Positions 8,900-19,486 are shown, counted from the first letter of the stretch. The stretch: 64,000 bases of DNA from JBGQOG01 sp052113705 (GCF_052113705.1 NZ_JBGQOG010000013.1:1-64000), one strand, 5' to 3'. A program made the numbers and translations. The notes: a model not told the origin generated them from the letters alone.

Positions 8900-11215
8900 T
8901 CAGCCAGCGGTCAGCAGCGGCGGTTTGGTGCCGGTGATGCGGGCCTTTTGCGGCTCTTCCACGATGAGCTCGATCGCGTCATCCTTGACCGTAACCTTCA
9001 CCACGCCGCCTTTGGTCAGGCGGCCAAAGAGCAGTTCTTCCGCCAGCGGTTTCTTGATGTGCTCCTGGATCACGCGGCCCAGCGGACGCGCGCCCATCTT
9101 GTCGTCGTAACCCTTCTCACCGAGCCAGGCGGCGGCTTCCGGGGTCAGTTCGATATGCACATTGCGGTCGATCAGCTGCGCTTCGAGTTGCAGCACGAAT
9201 TTGTCGACCACCTGCAGGATCACCTCACGCGGCAGCGGCGCAAAGCTGACCACCGCGTCGAGACGGTTGCGGAACTCCGGGGTGAAGGTCCGCTCGATCG
9301 CGGCAGTGTCTTCGCCCGTGCGGCGGTCGCGGCCAAAACCGATGGCCTCTTTCGCCTGTTCCGAGGCCCCGGCATTCGAGGTCATGATCAGGATCACATT
9401 GCGGAAATCCACCGTCCGGCCGTTATGGTCGGTGAGTTTGCCGTGGTCCATCACCTGCAGCAGGATGTTGTAGACATCCGGATGCGCCTTTTCCATCTCG
9501 TCAAGCAGAAGCACGCAATGCGGGTGCTGGTCGACGCCATCGGTCAGCATGCCGCCCTGGTCAAAGCCGACATAGCCCGGAGGCGCGCCGATCAGCCGGG
9601 AAACCGCGTGTTTCTCCATGTATTCCGACATGTCAAAGCGCAGCATCTCAACGCCCAAGGTGTTGGCGAGCTGTTTGGCCACTTCGGTCTTGCCCACCCC
9701 GGTCGGCCCGGCGAAGAGGTAGTTGCCGATGGGTTTTTCCGGCTCGCGCAGACCTGCCCGCGCCAGTTTGATCGCCGAGGACAGTGCCTCGATGGCTTTG
9801 TCCTGGCCGAAGACCACGCGCTTGAGCGATTTTTCCAGATCGCGCAGCACTTCGGCATCGTCCTTGGTGACGTTTTTCGGCGGGATCCGCGCGATTTTCG
9901 CCACCACGGCTTCGATCTCCTTGGCGCCCAGCGTCTTGCGGCGTTTGCTTTCGGAAACCAGATGCTGCGCGGCACCCGCTTCGTCGATCACGTCGATCGC
10001 CTTGTCGGGCAGTTTGCGGTCATGGATGAAGCGCGCCGACAATTCGACCGCCGCCTTGATCGCATCATTGGTGTAGCGCAGATCGTGGTGCTTTTCGAAA
10101 TAGGGCTTCAGCCCCATCAGGATCTTGATGGAATCCGCCACATTCGGCTCGTTCACGTCGATCTTCTGGAAGCGGCGGGCAAGGGCCCGGTCTTTTTCGA
10201 AATGCTGCCGGAACTCTTTATAGGTGGTCGAACCCATGCAGCGCAGCTTGCCGCCCGCCAGCGCCGGTTTCAGCAGGTTGGAGGCATCCATGGCGCCGCC
10301 CGAGGTGGCACCGGCACCGATGACGGTGTGGATCTCGTCGATGAAGAGGATGGCGTCCGGATGGTCCTCCAGCTCCTTCATCACCTGTTTCAGCCGTTCC
10401 TCAAAATCACCGCGGTAGCGGGTGCCCGCCAGAAGCGCGCCCATGTCGAGCGAGTAGATGGTGGCCTTTTTCAGCACATCCGGGGTCTCGCCACGGGTGA
10501 TCTTCAGCGCGAGGCCCTCGGCAATCGCGGTTTTGCCCACGCCCGGGTCACCCACCAGAAGCGGGTTGTTCTTGCGGCGGCGGCAGAGGACCTGAATGCA
10601 GCGCTCCACTTCGGACTCGCGGCCGATCAGCGGGTCGACATCACCCTTTTTCGATTTGTCGTTCAGATCGACGCAGTATTTCGACAGCGCGGATTCCTTG
10701 GCCTCGCCCGGAGGGGCTTCGGCCTTGTGCTCTTCTTCGGCGCCGATCACCGGGCGCGGCTCGCCAAAGCTGGGGTCTTTCGCCACGCCATGCGCGATGA
10801 AATTCACCGCGTCATAGCGGGTCATGTCCTGCTCTTGCAGGAAATAGGCGGCGTTGCTCTCGCGTTCGGCAAAGATCGCGACCAGCACATTGGCCCCGGT
10901 CACCTCGGTGCGGCCCGAAGACTGCACATGGATCGCGGCCCGCTGGATCACCCGCTGGAAGGCGGCGGTGGGGACGGCTTCGGAGCCCTCCACATCGGTG
11001 ATCAGCGTCGAGAGGTCATCGTCGATGAACTCGGTCAGGGTCTTGCGCAGCTCGTCCAGATCGACGGAGCAGGCCCGCATCACCTTGGCCGCCTCGGGTT
11101 CATCCACGAGCGCCAGCAGCAAATGCTCCAGCGTGGCAAGTTCATGGCGTCGTGCGTTGGCAAGCGCCAGCGCACCATGGATGGCTTGTTCGAGAGTGGT
11201 TGAAAACGACGGCAC
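8900..11215 (-). CDS. clpA: ATP-dependent Clp protease ATP-binding subunit ClpA
   Basis: AAA+ unfoldase that feeds substrates into ClpP. The GTG at 11215 is chosen because GGAAAGGAGC lies at the right distance and the Clp N-domain begins at once (VPSFSTTLEQAIHGAL); this gives 771 residues, close to the ~758 of E. coli ClpA. The N-domain spans 1-145. The first AAA module has Walker A GDPGVGKT at 222-229 and Walker B LFIDEIHT; the second has GPTGVGKT near 505 and VLLLDEMEKAHP. An IGF tripeptide in EAIGFGRD matches the ClpP-docking loop. clpS is not adjacent; gloB is the nearest upstream gene. Confidence 0.96.
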   Translation of the reverse strand: MPSFSTTLEQAIHGALALANARRHELATLEHLLLALVDEPEAAKVMRACSVDLDELRKTLTEFIDDDLSTLITDVEGSEAVPTAAFQRVIQRAAIHVQSSGRTEVTGANVLVAIFAERESNAAYFLQEQDMTRYDAVNFIAHGVAKDPSFGEPRPVIGAEEEHKAEAPPGEAKESALSKYCVDLNDKSKKGDVDPLIGRESEVERCIQVLCRRRKNNPLLVGDPGVGKTAIAEGLALKITRGETPDVLKKATIYSLDMGALLAGTRYRGDFEERLKQVMKELEDHPDAILFIDEIHTVIGAGATSGGAMDASNLLKPALAGGKLRCMGSTTYKEFRQHFEKDRALARRFQKIDVNEPNVADSIKILMGLKPYFEKHHDLRYTNDAIKAAVELSARFIHDRKLPDKAIDVIDEAGAAQHLVSESKRRKTLGAKEIEAVVAKIARIPPKNVTKDDAEVLRDLEKSLKRVVFGQDKAIEALSSAIKLARAGLREPEKPIGNYLFAGPTGVGKTEVAKQLANTLGVEMLRFDMSEYMEKHAVSRLIGAPPGYVGFDQGGMLTDGVDQHPHCVLLLDEMEKAHPDVYNILLQVMDHGKLTDHNGRTVDFRNVILIMTSNAGASEQAKEAIGFGRDRRTGEDTAAIERTFTPEFRNRLDAVVSFAPLPREVILQVVDKFVLQLEAQLIDRNVHIELTPEAAAWLGEKGYDDKMGARPLGRVIQEHIKKPLAEELLFGRLTKGGVVKVTVKDDAIELIVEEPQKARITGTKPPLLTAG

Positions 11216-11387
11216 GGTGGTGCTCCTTTCCTTGGACCGGAGGGCGGGCGGATGCCCACGATCAGCTTGGCCCAATATGGTTAAACTTCGGTGGAAATCG
11301 CGCCGCTTCAAGTCCTTTCTCAAAGATTTTGGGTGCGAAGGTCCTCAAAGCCCAAAATGTGATCGGCAAAACACGTCGGATGCCTCT

Positions 11388-12155
11388 TCAGAATCGATCT
11401 TTCAATGCGCGGAGGGCGGCAAAGACCGCCAGCGGCTCTGCGTCGGGCAGACCGGCGGCGCGGGAAAGGGCCGGATCAGCGGCCCGCAAAAAGGGGTTGG
11501 TGGCGCGTTCAAGCGCGAGGGGAACCGGAACGGTGGGGGTGTTTGCGGCGCGGGCGGCATTCACATCTCCGAACCGCGATATAAGGGCGGGATTGTCCGG
11601 TTCAAGATGCAGGGCAAAGCGGCCGTTTGAGGTGGTGTATTCATGCCCCGAACAGATCAGGGTCTCCTCGGGCAGCGCGGCCAGTTTTTGCAGGCTCTCC
11701 CACATCTGGGCGGGCGTGCCCTCGAACAGGCGGCCGCAGCCCCAGGACATCAGGCTGTCGCCGGTAAACACCATATGGCTGTGCGGCAGGTGAAAGGCGA
11801 TATGACCGACCGTATGGCCGGGCACGTCGATCACCTCGAAATTCTCGGTGCCGAATTGTACCATGTCGCCCTCGGTCACCGCTTCGGTCAGGGGCGGCAG
11901 GCGGTGCGCATCGGCCCGGGCGCCGACGACGCGGGCGCCGGTGGCCGCAACCAATGCCTCTACCCCGCCGATATGGTCGTCGTGGTGGTGGGTCAGCAGG
12001 ATATGCGTCAGCTTCCAGCCGCGCTCGGCGAGGGCGGTCAGGATGGGGGCCGCCTCGGGGACATCCACCACGGCGGTGGCATCTGTCGCGGTGTCATGGA
12101 TGAGATAGGCATAGTTATCGTTCAGGCAGGGGACGACGACGAGATCCGCGGGCAT
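11388..12155 (-). CDS. gloB: Hydroxyacylglutathione hydrolase (glyoxalase II)
   Basis: Second enzyme of the glyoxalase pathway, hydrolysing S-lactoylglutathione to lactate and glutathione. The 255-residue protein begins MPADLVVVPCLNDNYAYLIH and has the metallo-beta-lactamase metal motif THHHDDH at residues 55-61, further ligand histidines in PGHTVGHIAFH and GHEYT, and GDSLMSWGCGRLFEG. The substrate-binding C-terminal domain is complete. The ATG at 12155 is preferred over an in-frame start 31 codons upstream, which would lie inside the divergent methyltransferase gene. It is followed on the same strand by clpA after a 172-base gap. Confidence 0.94.
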   Translation of the reverse strand: MPADLVVVPCLNDNYAYLIHDTATDATAVVDVPEAAPILTALAERGWKLTHILLTHHHDDHIGGVEALVAATGARVVGARADAHRLPPLTEAVTEGDMVQFGTENFEVIDVPGHTVGHIAFHLPHSHMVFTGDSLMSWGCGRLFEGTPAQMWESLQKLAALPEETLICSGHEYTTSNGRFALHLEPDNPALISRFGDVNAARAANTPTVPVPLALERATNPFLRAADPALSRAAGLPDAEPLAVFAALRALKDRF

Positions 12156-12219
12156 GGTATTTGGCTCCGATATCCGTATGGTAGGGGCCGAGTTTTGCCC
12201 AAACCCGGGGAGGGGCGCA

Positions 12220-13068
12220 ATGCATCTTGATGTTCTGGACCTGCGCAACTTCTATTACCGCACGCAGCTGGGCCGGGCGGCGCAGCGTGCCATCCGCGAC
12301 CGGGTGGTGCAACTGTGGCCCGCCACCCCCTCACGGATGGCCGGGCAGACCGTGCTGGGCTATGGATTTGCCGTGCCGTTGCTGCGTCCCTATCTGGCGG
12401 ATTCGCGCCGGGTCATCGCGCTGATGCCGGGGCAACAGGGGGTGATGCCCTGGCCCGCGGGGATGCCCAATGTCTCGGTGCTCTGCGATGAGATCTCCTG
12501 GCCGATCGAGACGGGCATGGTGGACCGGCTGATCGTGCTGCACGGGCTGGAGACCTCGGAACATCCCACGGCGCTTCTGGAGGAATGCTGGCGGGTGCTG
12601 GGGCCGGGCGGAAGGGCGCTGTTCATCGTGCCGAACCGCGCGGGTCTCTGGGCGCGGCGCGAGGGGACGCCCTTTGCCTTTGGCCGTCCCTATACACTCA
12701 GCCAGCTCGACAGTCAGGTGCGCAACGCGGGCTTTGTGCCCGAGGGCCATGCGGCGGCCCTCTATACCCCGCCCTCGGACCGGCGTTTCTGGCTGCGCTC
12801 CGCCCCGATGTGGGAGCGGATGGGGCAGCGGTTGCCCGCGCTGCTGGCCGCCGGGGTGGTGATGCTGGAAGTGTCGAAACAGGTGCATGCGCCCCGGCGG
12901 CCGGGGCTGCGTGCTGCAGTGCGGCGACCGCTGGCGGTGCTGGAGGGCGCCACCCAGCCGCAGGCCGCGCCGGCGGGGCTGTTGTCCGGGCCGAACGCGA
13001 CGGCGGTTTCGGCCAAAGGGGCGCCGCGCCACAGCCTGATACCGCTACCACCTTTCCCTGTGAAATAA
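12220..13068 (+). CDS. Class I SAM-dependent methyltransferase-like protein
   Basis: 282 residues, started at the ATG at 12220 behind GGGGAGGGG. The sequence contains an SAM-methyltransferase-like core (VLGYGFAVPLLRPYL near 45 as the first strand and glycine loop, DRLIVLHGLETSEHPTALLE near 105, ECWRVLGPGGRALFIVPNR near 125), the layout of pfam08241-type enzymes. The motif I glycine-rich loop is atypical. The C-terminus is basic and proline-rich. It is divergent from gloB with a 64-base gap, a pairing that suggests a shared promoter region; the substrate is unknown. Confidence 0.8.
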   Translation: MHLDVLDLRNFYYRTQLGRAAQRAIRDRVVQLWPATPSRMAGQTVLGYGFAVPLLRPYLADSRRVIALMPGQQGVMPWPAGMPNVSVLCDEISWPIETGMVDRLIVLHGLETSEHPTALLEECWRVLGPGGRALFIVPNRAGLWARREGTPFAFGRPYTLSQLDSQVRNAGFVPEGHAAALYTPPSDRRFWLRSAPMWERMGQRLPALLAAGVVMLEVSKQVHAPRRPGLRAAVRRPLAVLEGATQPQAAPAGLLSGPNATAVSAKGAPRHSLIPLPPFPVK

Positions 13069-13489
13069 GACCGTTTCGGGCCTTTCGCGGCGTCAGACGG
13101 CGCGGCGACCTGCGGGCGGCTAAGGGCGGGCGATGTGCGCGCAGGGGGGGGGCGGGCAGGGGGCCGGCACCCCCGGATTGGTGCGGAAATGATTCCGTGC
13201 CGCGGGCGCCGGACAGCGGCGACAGGGGGGTGCCAAAGCGGGCAATCGGGCCGGTTTTCCGCCAAATTGCCTGTTGACGCGGCGGCGCAGCAAATCAGGG
13301 CCGCTCCCGAGACGATTCTGCGGCAGAATGACCCGCAGATCTTCACATTCTGTTGTGCAAGGCGGTTGCGGGGTAAACAGGGCTCTGCTACACGAACCCC
13401 GAATTGAGACGTGCGGGGTCCCTCGCACGCCATGGGGAGCCTCTATCCTGTCACCAGATGGGAGGGGGCAAGTTATCGGAAGGGTTGAC
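13069..13489 (+). other. Intergenic region upstream of the atp operon
   Basis: 421 bases without a convincing gene. It includes a run of nine G near 13144-13152. The best promoter candidate is TTGCGG at 13366-13371, 17 bases, then TACACG at 13389-13394, about 95 bases before atpH. The -10 is weak, as often in Rhodobacter promoters, so this is tentative. Confidence 0.45.
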
Positions 13490-14050
13490 GTGTCCGAACC
13501 AGCTTCGATTTCCGCAGCCATCGCCGGGCGCTATGCCTCGGCCGTGTTCGAGCTTTCGCAAGAAGCCGGCGGTTTTGCCGCCCTTGAAAGCGATATTGCT
13601 GCACTGGCCGCTGCATTGGCCACCAGCGCTGATCTGCGTGACCTGATCTCTTCGCCGCTCTACGCACGCGAAGCGCAGGCCAATGCGATGGCCGCCGTTG
13701 TGGCGCAGATGGGCTTGTCCCCGCTGATGGCCAACACGCTGGCGCTGATGGCCGGCAAACGCCGTCTGTTCGTGCTGCCGCAACTGCTGTCGGCGCTGAA
13801 CGCGCTGATCGCGGAAGCCAAAGGCGAAGTCACCGCTGATGTGACCGCCGCAGAAGTTCTTTCTCCGGCGCAGGCCGACAAACTTGCCGCGGCCCTCTCG
13901 GCCAAAACCGGCAAGATCGTGAAACTGAACCTGTCCGTTGATGAGTCCCTCATCGGCGGCCTGATCGTCAAGCTGGGCTCGAAGATGATCGACACCTCGG
14001 TCGCCTCGAAGCTCGCTTCCCTCCAGACTGCCATGAAAGAGGTCGGATAA
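13490..14050 (+). CDS. atpH: ATP synthase F1 delta subunit
   Basis: Stator subunit joining the F1 head to the peripheral stalk. The 186-residue product starts at GTG 13490 (GGAAGGG just upstream), beginning VSEPASISAAIAGRYASAVF, the usual OSCP/delta opening; the in-frame codons further upstream do not resemble the family. The C-terminal signature SVDESLIGGLIVKLGSKMID is present. First gene of the F1-only operon; its stop overlaps the atpA start by one base (TAATG). Confidence 0.95.
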   Translation: MSEPASISAAIAGRYASAVFELSQEAGGFAALESDIAALAAALATSADLRDLISSPLYAREAQANAMAAVVAQMGLSPLMANTLALMAGKRRLFVLPQLLSALNALIAEAKGEVTADVTAAEVLSPAQADKLAAALSAKTGKIVKLNLSVDESLIGGLIVKLGSKMIDTSVASKLASLQTAMKEVG

Positions 14051-15579
14051 TGGGCATCCAAGCAGCTGAGATCTCTGCGATCCTCAAGGACCAGATCAAA
14101 AACTTCGGTCACGCCACCGAAGTCGCCGAAATCGGCCGTGTGCTGAGCGTCGGTGACGGTATTGCGCGTGTGCACGGGCTCGACAACATCCAAGCGGGTG
14201 AAATGGTCGAATTCCCGGGCGGCATCCGCGGCATGGCGCTGAACCTTGAAGTCGACAACGTCGGTATCGTTATTTTCGGTGCTGACCGCGACATCAAGGA
14301 AGGCGACGTCGTCAAGCGGACCCAGTCGATCGTGGACGTTCCGGTGGGCGAAGGCCTGCTGGGCCGCGTTGTGGACGGTCTGGGCAACCCGATCGACGGC
14401 AAAGGCCCGATCATGTACGCCGAGCGTCGCGTTGCGGACTCGAAAGCCCCGGGCATCATCCCGCGGAAATCGGTTCACGAACCGATGGCAACCGGCCTGA
14501 AATCGGTTGACGCGATGATCCCGGTCGGCCGTGGCCAGCGCGAGCTGATCATTGGTGACCGTCAGACCGGCAAGACCGCAATCGCGCTCGACACCATTCT
14601 GAACCAGAAGTCGTACAACGAGGCGAACCCCGCCGCGATGATGCACTGCTTCTATGTCGCCGTGGGTCAAAAGCGTTCGACCGTGGCACAGCTGGTGAAG
14701 AAACTGGAAGAAACCGGCGCGATGGCTTACACCACCGTGATCGCCGCCACCGCTTCCGACCCGGCACCGATGCAGTTCCTGGCCCCCTATTCGGGCACCG
14801 CGATGGCGGAATATTTCCGCGACAGCGGCCGCCACGCGCTGATCATCTATGATGATCTGTCGAAACAGGCCGTGTCCTATCGCCAGATGTCGCTCTTGCT
14901 GCGCCGCCCGCCGGGCCGTGAAGCCTATCCGGGCGACGTGTTCTACCTGCACTCGCGTCTCCTCGAGCGTTCGTCGAAACTGAACGAAGATTTCGGTTCG
15001 GGCTCGCTGACCGCACTGCCGATCATCGAAACCCAGGCGGGTGACGTGTCGGCCTATATCCCGACCAACGTGATCTCGATCACCGACGGCCAGATCTTCC
15101 TGGAAACCGAACTGTTCTACCAGGGCGTTCGTCCGGCCGTGAACACCGGTCTGTCGGTGTCGCGCGTGGGCTCCTCGGCGCAGACCAATGCGATGAAATC
15201 CGTCGCAGGTCCGGTGAAACTGGAACTGGCACAGTACCGCGAAATGGCGGCCTTTGCGCAGTTCGGTTCGGACCTCGACGCTTCGACGCAGAAACTGCTG
15301 AACCGTGGCGCACGCCTGACGGAACTGATGAAGCAGCCGCAATACGCCCCGCTGACCAACGCGGAAATCGTTTGCGTCATCTTCGCAGGTACCAAAGGCT
15401 ACCTCGACTCGGTGCCGGTGAAAGAAGTCGGCCGCTGGGAAGCTGGCCTGCTCGCTCACCTGCGGACCAACTGTGCCGACCTTCTGAACTGGATCACCAC
15501 TGAAGATCCGAAGATCAAGGGCGCCGCTGAGGACCGTATCAAGGCTGCAATCGCAGATTTCGCCAAGACCTTCGCGTAA
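14050..15579 (+). CDS. atpA: ATP synthase F1 alpha subunit
   Basis: Non-catalytic nucleotide-binding subunit of the F1 hexamer. It is 509 residues, normal for the family, with Walker A GDRQTGKTAIALD near 170, the alpha/beta signature region PGREAYPGDVFYLHSRLLER near 290 and the regulatory/structural motif SVSRVGSSAQTNAMK near 370. One-base overlap with atpH and a 23-base gap to atpG. Codon use is strongly biased, in keeping with high expression. Confidence 0.98.
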   Translation: MGIQAAEISAILKDQIKNFGHATEVAEIGRVLSVGDGIARVHGLDNIQAGEMVEFPGGIRGMALNLEVDNVGIVIFGADRDIKEGDVVKRTQSIVDVPVGEGLLGRVVDGLGNPIDGKGPIMYAERRVADSKAPGIIPRKSVHEPMATGLKSVDAMIPVGRGQRELIIGDRQTGKTAIALDTILNQKSYNEANPAAMMHCFYVAVGQKRSTVAQLVKKLEETGAMAYTTVIAATASDPAPMQFLAPYSGTAMAEYFRDSGRHALIIYDDLSKQAVSYRQMSLLLRRPPGREAYPGDVFYLHSRLLERSSKLNEDFGSGSLTALPIIETQAGDVSAYIPTNVISITDGQIFLETELFYQGVRPAVNTGLSVSRVGSSAQTNAMKSVAGPVKLELAQYREMAAFAQFGSDLDASTQKLLNRGARLTELMKQPQYAPLTNAEIVCVIFAGTKGYLDSVPVKEVGRWEAGLLAHLRTNCADLLNWITTEDPKIKGAAEDRIKAAIADFAKTFA

Positions 15580-15602
15580 GCGGCAGGTGAAAGGACAGGG
15601 AT

Positions 15603-16475
15603 ATGCCCAGCCTTAAGGACCTGAAAAACCGGATCGCCAGCGTTAAGAACACGCGGAAGATCACCAAGGCGATGCAAATGGTCGCGGCTGCAAAATTGCG
15701 CCGCGCCCAGGATGCCGCCGAGGCTGCCCGGCCCTATGCCGAGCGGATGAATGCAGTGATGGCAGGGTTGGCGGCTTCGGTCGGCGGCTCGGATGGCGCG
15801 CCCCGGCTTCTGGCCGGGACGGGCTCTGACCAGATCCAGCTTCTGGTTGTACTGACCTCTGAGCGCGGCCTGTGCGGCGGCTTCAACTCCACCATCGTGC
15901 GGCTGGCCCGTGCGCGGGCGCAGGCGTTGCTGGCGGCAGGCAAGACGGTGAAAATTCTCACCGTCGGCAAAAAGGGGCGTGATCAGCTGAAGCGCGATCT
16001 GGGCGCGTATTTCGTGGGCCATGTCGACCTCTCCGAGGTCAAGCGCATGGGCTATGACACGGCGCAGGCAATCGCCCGCGACGTGTTGGGACGGTTTGAA
16101 GCAGGCGAGTTCGACGTGGCGACCCTGTTCTACAACCGCTTCCAGTCGGTGATCAGCCAGATCCCGACCGCGCATCAGGTGATCCCCGCGCAGTTTGACA
16201 CCGATGGGGCGCAGGCCTCGGCGTTGTACGACTACGAACCGTCGGAAGAGGCCATTCTGGCCGACCTTCTGCCGCGGGGTGTGGCGACGCAGATCTTTGC
16301 GGCGCTGCTGGAGAACGGTGCCTCTGAACAGGGTGCCCGGATGTCGGCGATGGACAATGCCACCCGCAACGCGGGCGACATGATCAACAAGCTGACGATC
16401 CAGTACAACCGCTCGCGTCAGGCCGCGATCACCAAAGAGCTCATCGAAATCATTTCGGGCGCCGAGGCGCTCTGA
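15603..16475 (+). CDS. atpG: ATP synthase F1 gamma subunit
   Basis: Central rotor shaft that couples proton flow to catalysis. The 290-residue protein has the conserved N-terminal coiled helix (MPSLKDLKNRIASVKNTRKI, then TKAMQMVAAAKLRRAQ) and C-terminal helix (MSAMDNATRNAGDMINKL, YNRSRQAAITKELIEI) that together form the shaft, and the RGLCGGFN motif near 90. AGGACAGGG lies just before the ATG. It sits between atpA and atpD as in other alphaproteobacteria. Confidence 0.97.
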   Translation: MPSLKDLKNRIASVKNTRKITKAMQMVAAAKLRRAQDAAEAARPYAERMNAVMAGLAASVGGSDGAPRLLAGTGSDQIQLLVVLTSERGLCGGFNSTIVRLARARAQALLAAGKTVKILTVGKKGRDQLKRDLGAYFVGHVDLSEVKRMGYDTAQAIARDVLGRFEAGEFDVATLFYNRFQSVISQIPTAHQVIPAQFDTDGAQASALYDYEPSEEAILADLLPRGVATQIFAALLENGASEQGARMSAMDNATRNAGDMINKLTIQYNRSRQAAITKELIEIISGAEAL

Positions 16476-16493
16476 TCGAGACGGAGAAACGTA

Positions 16494-17918
<1,425 letters not shown>

Positions 17919-17928
17919 GGGGGCAGGA

Positions 17929-18354
17929 ATGGCCAATACGATGCAGTTCGACCTCGTCTCCCCTGAACGGAAGCTCGCTTCTGTTCAGGCCACCGAGGTG
18001 ATGATTCCGGGCGCCGATGGCGATATGACCGCGATGCCGGGCCACGCGCCGACGATCACGACGCTGCGTCCGGGCATTCTGGCCGTGGTGACAGCTGAGG
18101 GCATCACCGAATATGCGGTGACCGGGGGTTTTGCCGAGATCGGTCCCGAGGGCGTCACCGTCCTCGCCGAGCGCGGCCATCCGGTGGATGAAATGACCCA
18201 GAAGGTCTATTCGCAAATGCTCGCGGATGCCCATGCGGCGCATAAGGGCGCGGCATCGGATATGGTGGATGCCACTGCCAAACTCTTGGCGGATATGGTG
18301 GCGATCGGGACCCATATCGGTCTGGATCACGACCACGCCAATTTCATCGAGTAA
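17929..18354 (+). CDS. atpC: ATP synthase F1 epsilon subunit
   Basis: Rotor-tip subunit and inhibitor of ATP hydrolysis. The 141-residue product begins MANTMQFDLVSPERKLASVQ and contains the conserved beta-sandwich motifs PGADGDMTAMPGHAPTITTL and YAVTGGFAEIGPEGVTVLAE. The C-terminal helical part is short. Last gene of the operon; a strong terminator follows 23 bases after the stop. The Fo genes are not in this window, consistent with the split F1/Fo arrangement known in Rhodobacter and Rhodospirillum. Confidence 0.95.
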   Translation: MANTMQFDLVSPERKLASVQATEVMIPGADGDMTAMPGHAPTITTLRPGILAVVTAEGITEYAVTGGFAEIGPEGVTVLAERGHPVDEMTQKVYSQMLADAHAAHKGAASDMVDATAKLLADMVAIGTHIGLDHDHANFIE

Positions 18355-18377
18355 GCGGCGCTTCATCGCATGCTGTC

Positions 18378-18408
18378 AAAGCCCCGGAGAGATCCGGGGC
18401 TTTTCTTT
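18378..18408 (+). terminator. Rho-independent terminator of the atp operon
   Basis: The perfect stem AAAGCCCCGGA / TCCGGGGCTTT with a short GAGA loop, followed by a TTTTCTTTT tract, closes atpHAGDC. Confidence 0.9.
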
Positions 18409-18510
18409 TGCGACAGAGAGATGTCATCCCGGCCCTTTGCCCGCACGCGGCCCTTTTTTCTGGCACCGTCTCGGTTTACACCTGAGTGGAGACAGGGGGG
18501 AGCACAGAGC

Positions 18511-18861
18511 ATGCTGCGTATGGATGGCTACACGATGGGAATTGATCGTGGTTCTCTCGTGCTGTTCTCGGATTATCAGGACGGCGGCGTGATGTGGACC
18601 GGCGACGGACCGCGCGAATTGCGGCGTCTGGTCGAGTTTTCCGCCCCCTACAAGGTGCCGCCGGTGGTGCAAGTCTCGCTGTCGATGTGGGATCTGGATC
18701 AGAAACACAACGGCCGGATGGATATTTCCTCCGATATGATCACCACCGAAGGCTTTATCATTGTGTTCCGCACCTGGGGCGACACCCGTGTGGCGCGTGT
18801 GCGGGCGGATTGGTTGTCGATGGGCCCGGTGGGGCATGACGACGACTGGGACGTGCACTAG
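18511..18861 (+). CDS. H-type lectin domain protein
   Basis: 116 residues from the ATG at 18511, behind GGGGGGAG. The central part (FSDYQDGGVMWTGDGPRELR, then RLVEFSAPYKVPPVVQVSLS, and FIIVFRTWGDTRVARVRADW) matches the H-type lectin fold (pfam09458), a six-stranded carbohydrate-binding module first known from discoidins and snail agglutinin. No signal peptide is visible, so it may be cytosolic or exported by another route. It lies 156 bases after atpC behind the operon terminator, so it is probably transcribed separately. The ligand is unknown. Confidence 0.8.
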   Translation: MLRMDGYTMGIDRGSLVLFSDYQDGGVMWTGDGPRELRRLVEFSAPYKVPPVVQVSLSMWDLDQKHNGRMDISSDMITTEGFIIVFRTWGDTRVARVRADWLSMGPVGHDDDWDVH

Positions 18862-19486
18862 CGCCAGGCGCAGACCGCGCCGGAGGGGACCTTGCCCGCA
18901 AGCATGTTTCTGCCCTTCTGGCGCCCGCTGGGGGCCCAGGGGTGCTTTGGTGTCCGGCGGCAGCGGACTGGCCCCGAGGGCGCTTCTGCCCTGGTCTCAC
19001 CGCGGTCTTCGCGTCGCGACATCGGTTGCCGCCCCGTGCGGGCCAACGGCCCCGGCCTATCAATGATGTGGCCCTGCGGCAGATGACGAATCGGGGGTCT
19101 GGCGATCATCAACTCGACAGTTCGGAGCCCGGCCGGCCGGGGGCAATCCGAGCGCTTCTGCCGATCGTGCCAATTTTTTAGGCATGAATCCGCGCAGAAC
19201 CGGAATTTTTCTTTCGAAATTTAGCGACCTTACGCAGCCCCGCACCGGGGCGGACCACGCCGTCGGGGATTTAACAACCCTAGGATGTAAAATGCTGAAA
19301 TCTTTATAAATTATCAATTTGATCGCAATTTGAGGCAAGGTGAATTTACCCATGCAACCTGGGGATGTGCCAGTCTTCACCGGGAGAGCGGGTGTTAAGA
19401 CCTTATTAAGACTATTGACGAGGTGCCCCCAAATGCCACCCTCAACCTAAGCGCGAAAGTATGGTTGGCTATCAGAAGGTGTGGGC
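18862..19486. other. Long intergenic region with an AT-rich patch
   Basis: About 620 bases with no convincing gene on either strand. The first half is GC-rich; from about 19170 to 19420 the sequence is markedly AT-rich (for example aatctttataaattatcaat), unlike its surroundings. It ends with a TTAA-N7-TTAA box at 19395-19409 upstream of the Hint gene. An unannotated small RNA or an upstream regulatory zone is possible. Confidence 0.6.
19395..19409 (+). promoter_or_regulatory. CtrA-type binding site
   Basis: TTAAGACCTTATTAA is an exact TTAA-N7-TTAA match to the consensus of the alphaproteobacterial response regulator CtrA. It lies 77 bases before the Hint gene start, in the intergenic region. 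Binding is inferred. Confidence 0.55.

Noticed and set aside
8888..11203. 771-codon plus-strand frame opposite clpA
   Set aside because: It mirrors clpA almost exactly, an antisense shadow of a conserved gene, with no family match.
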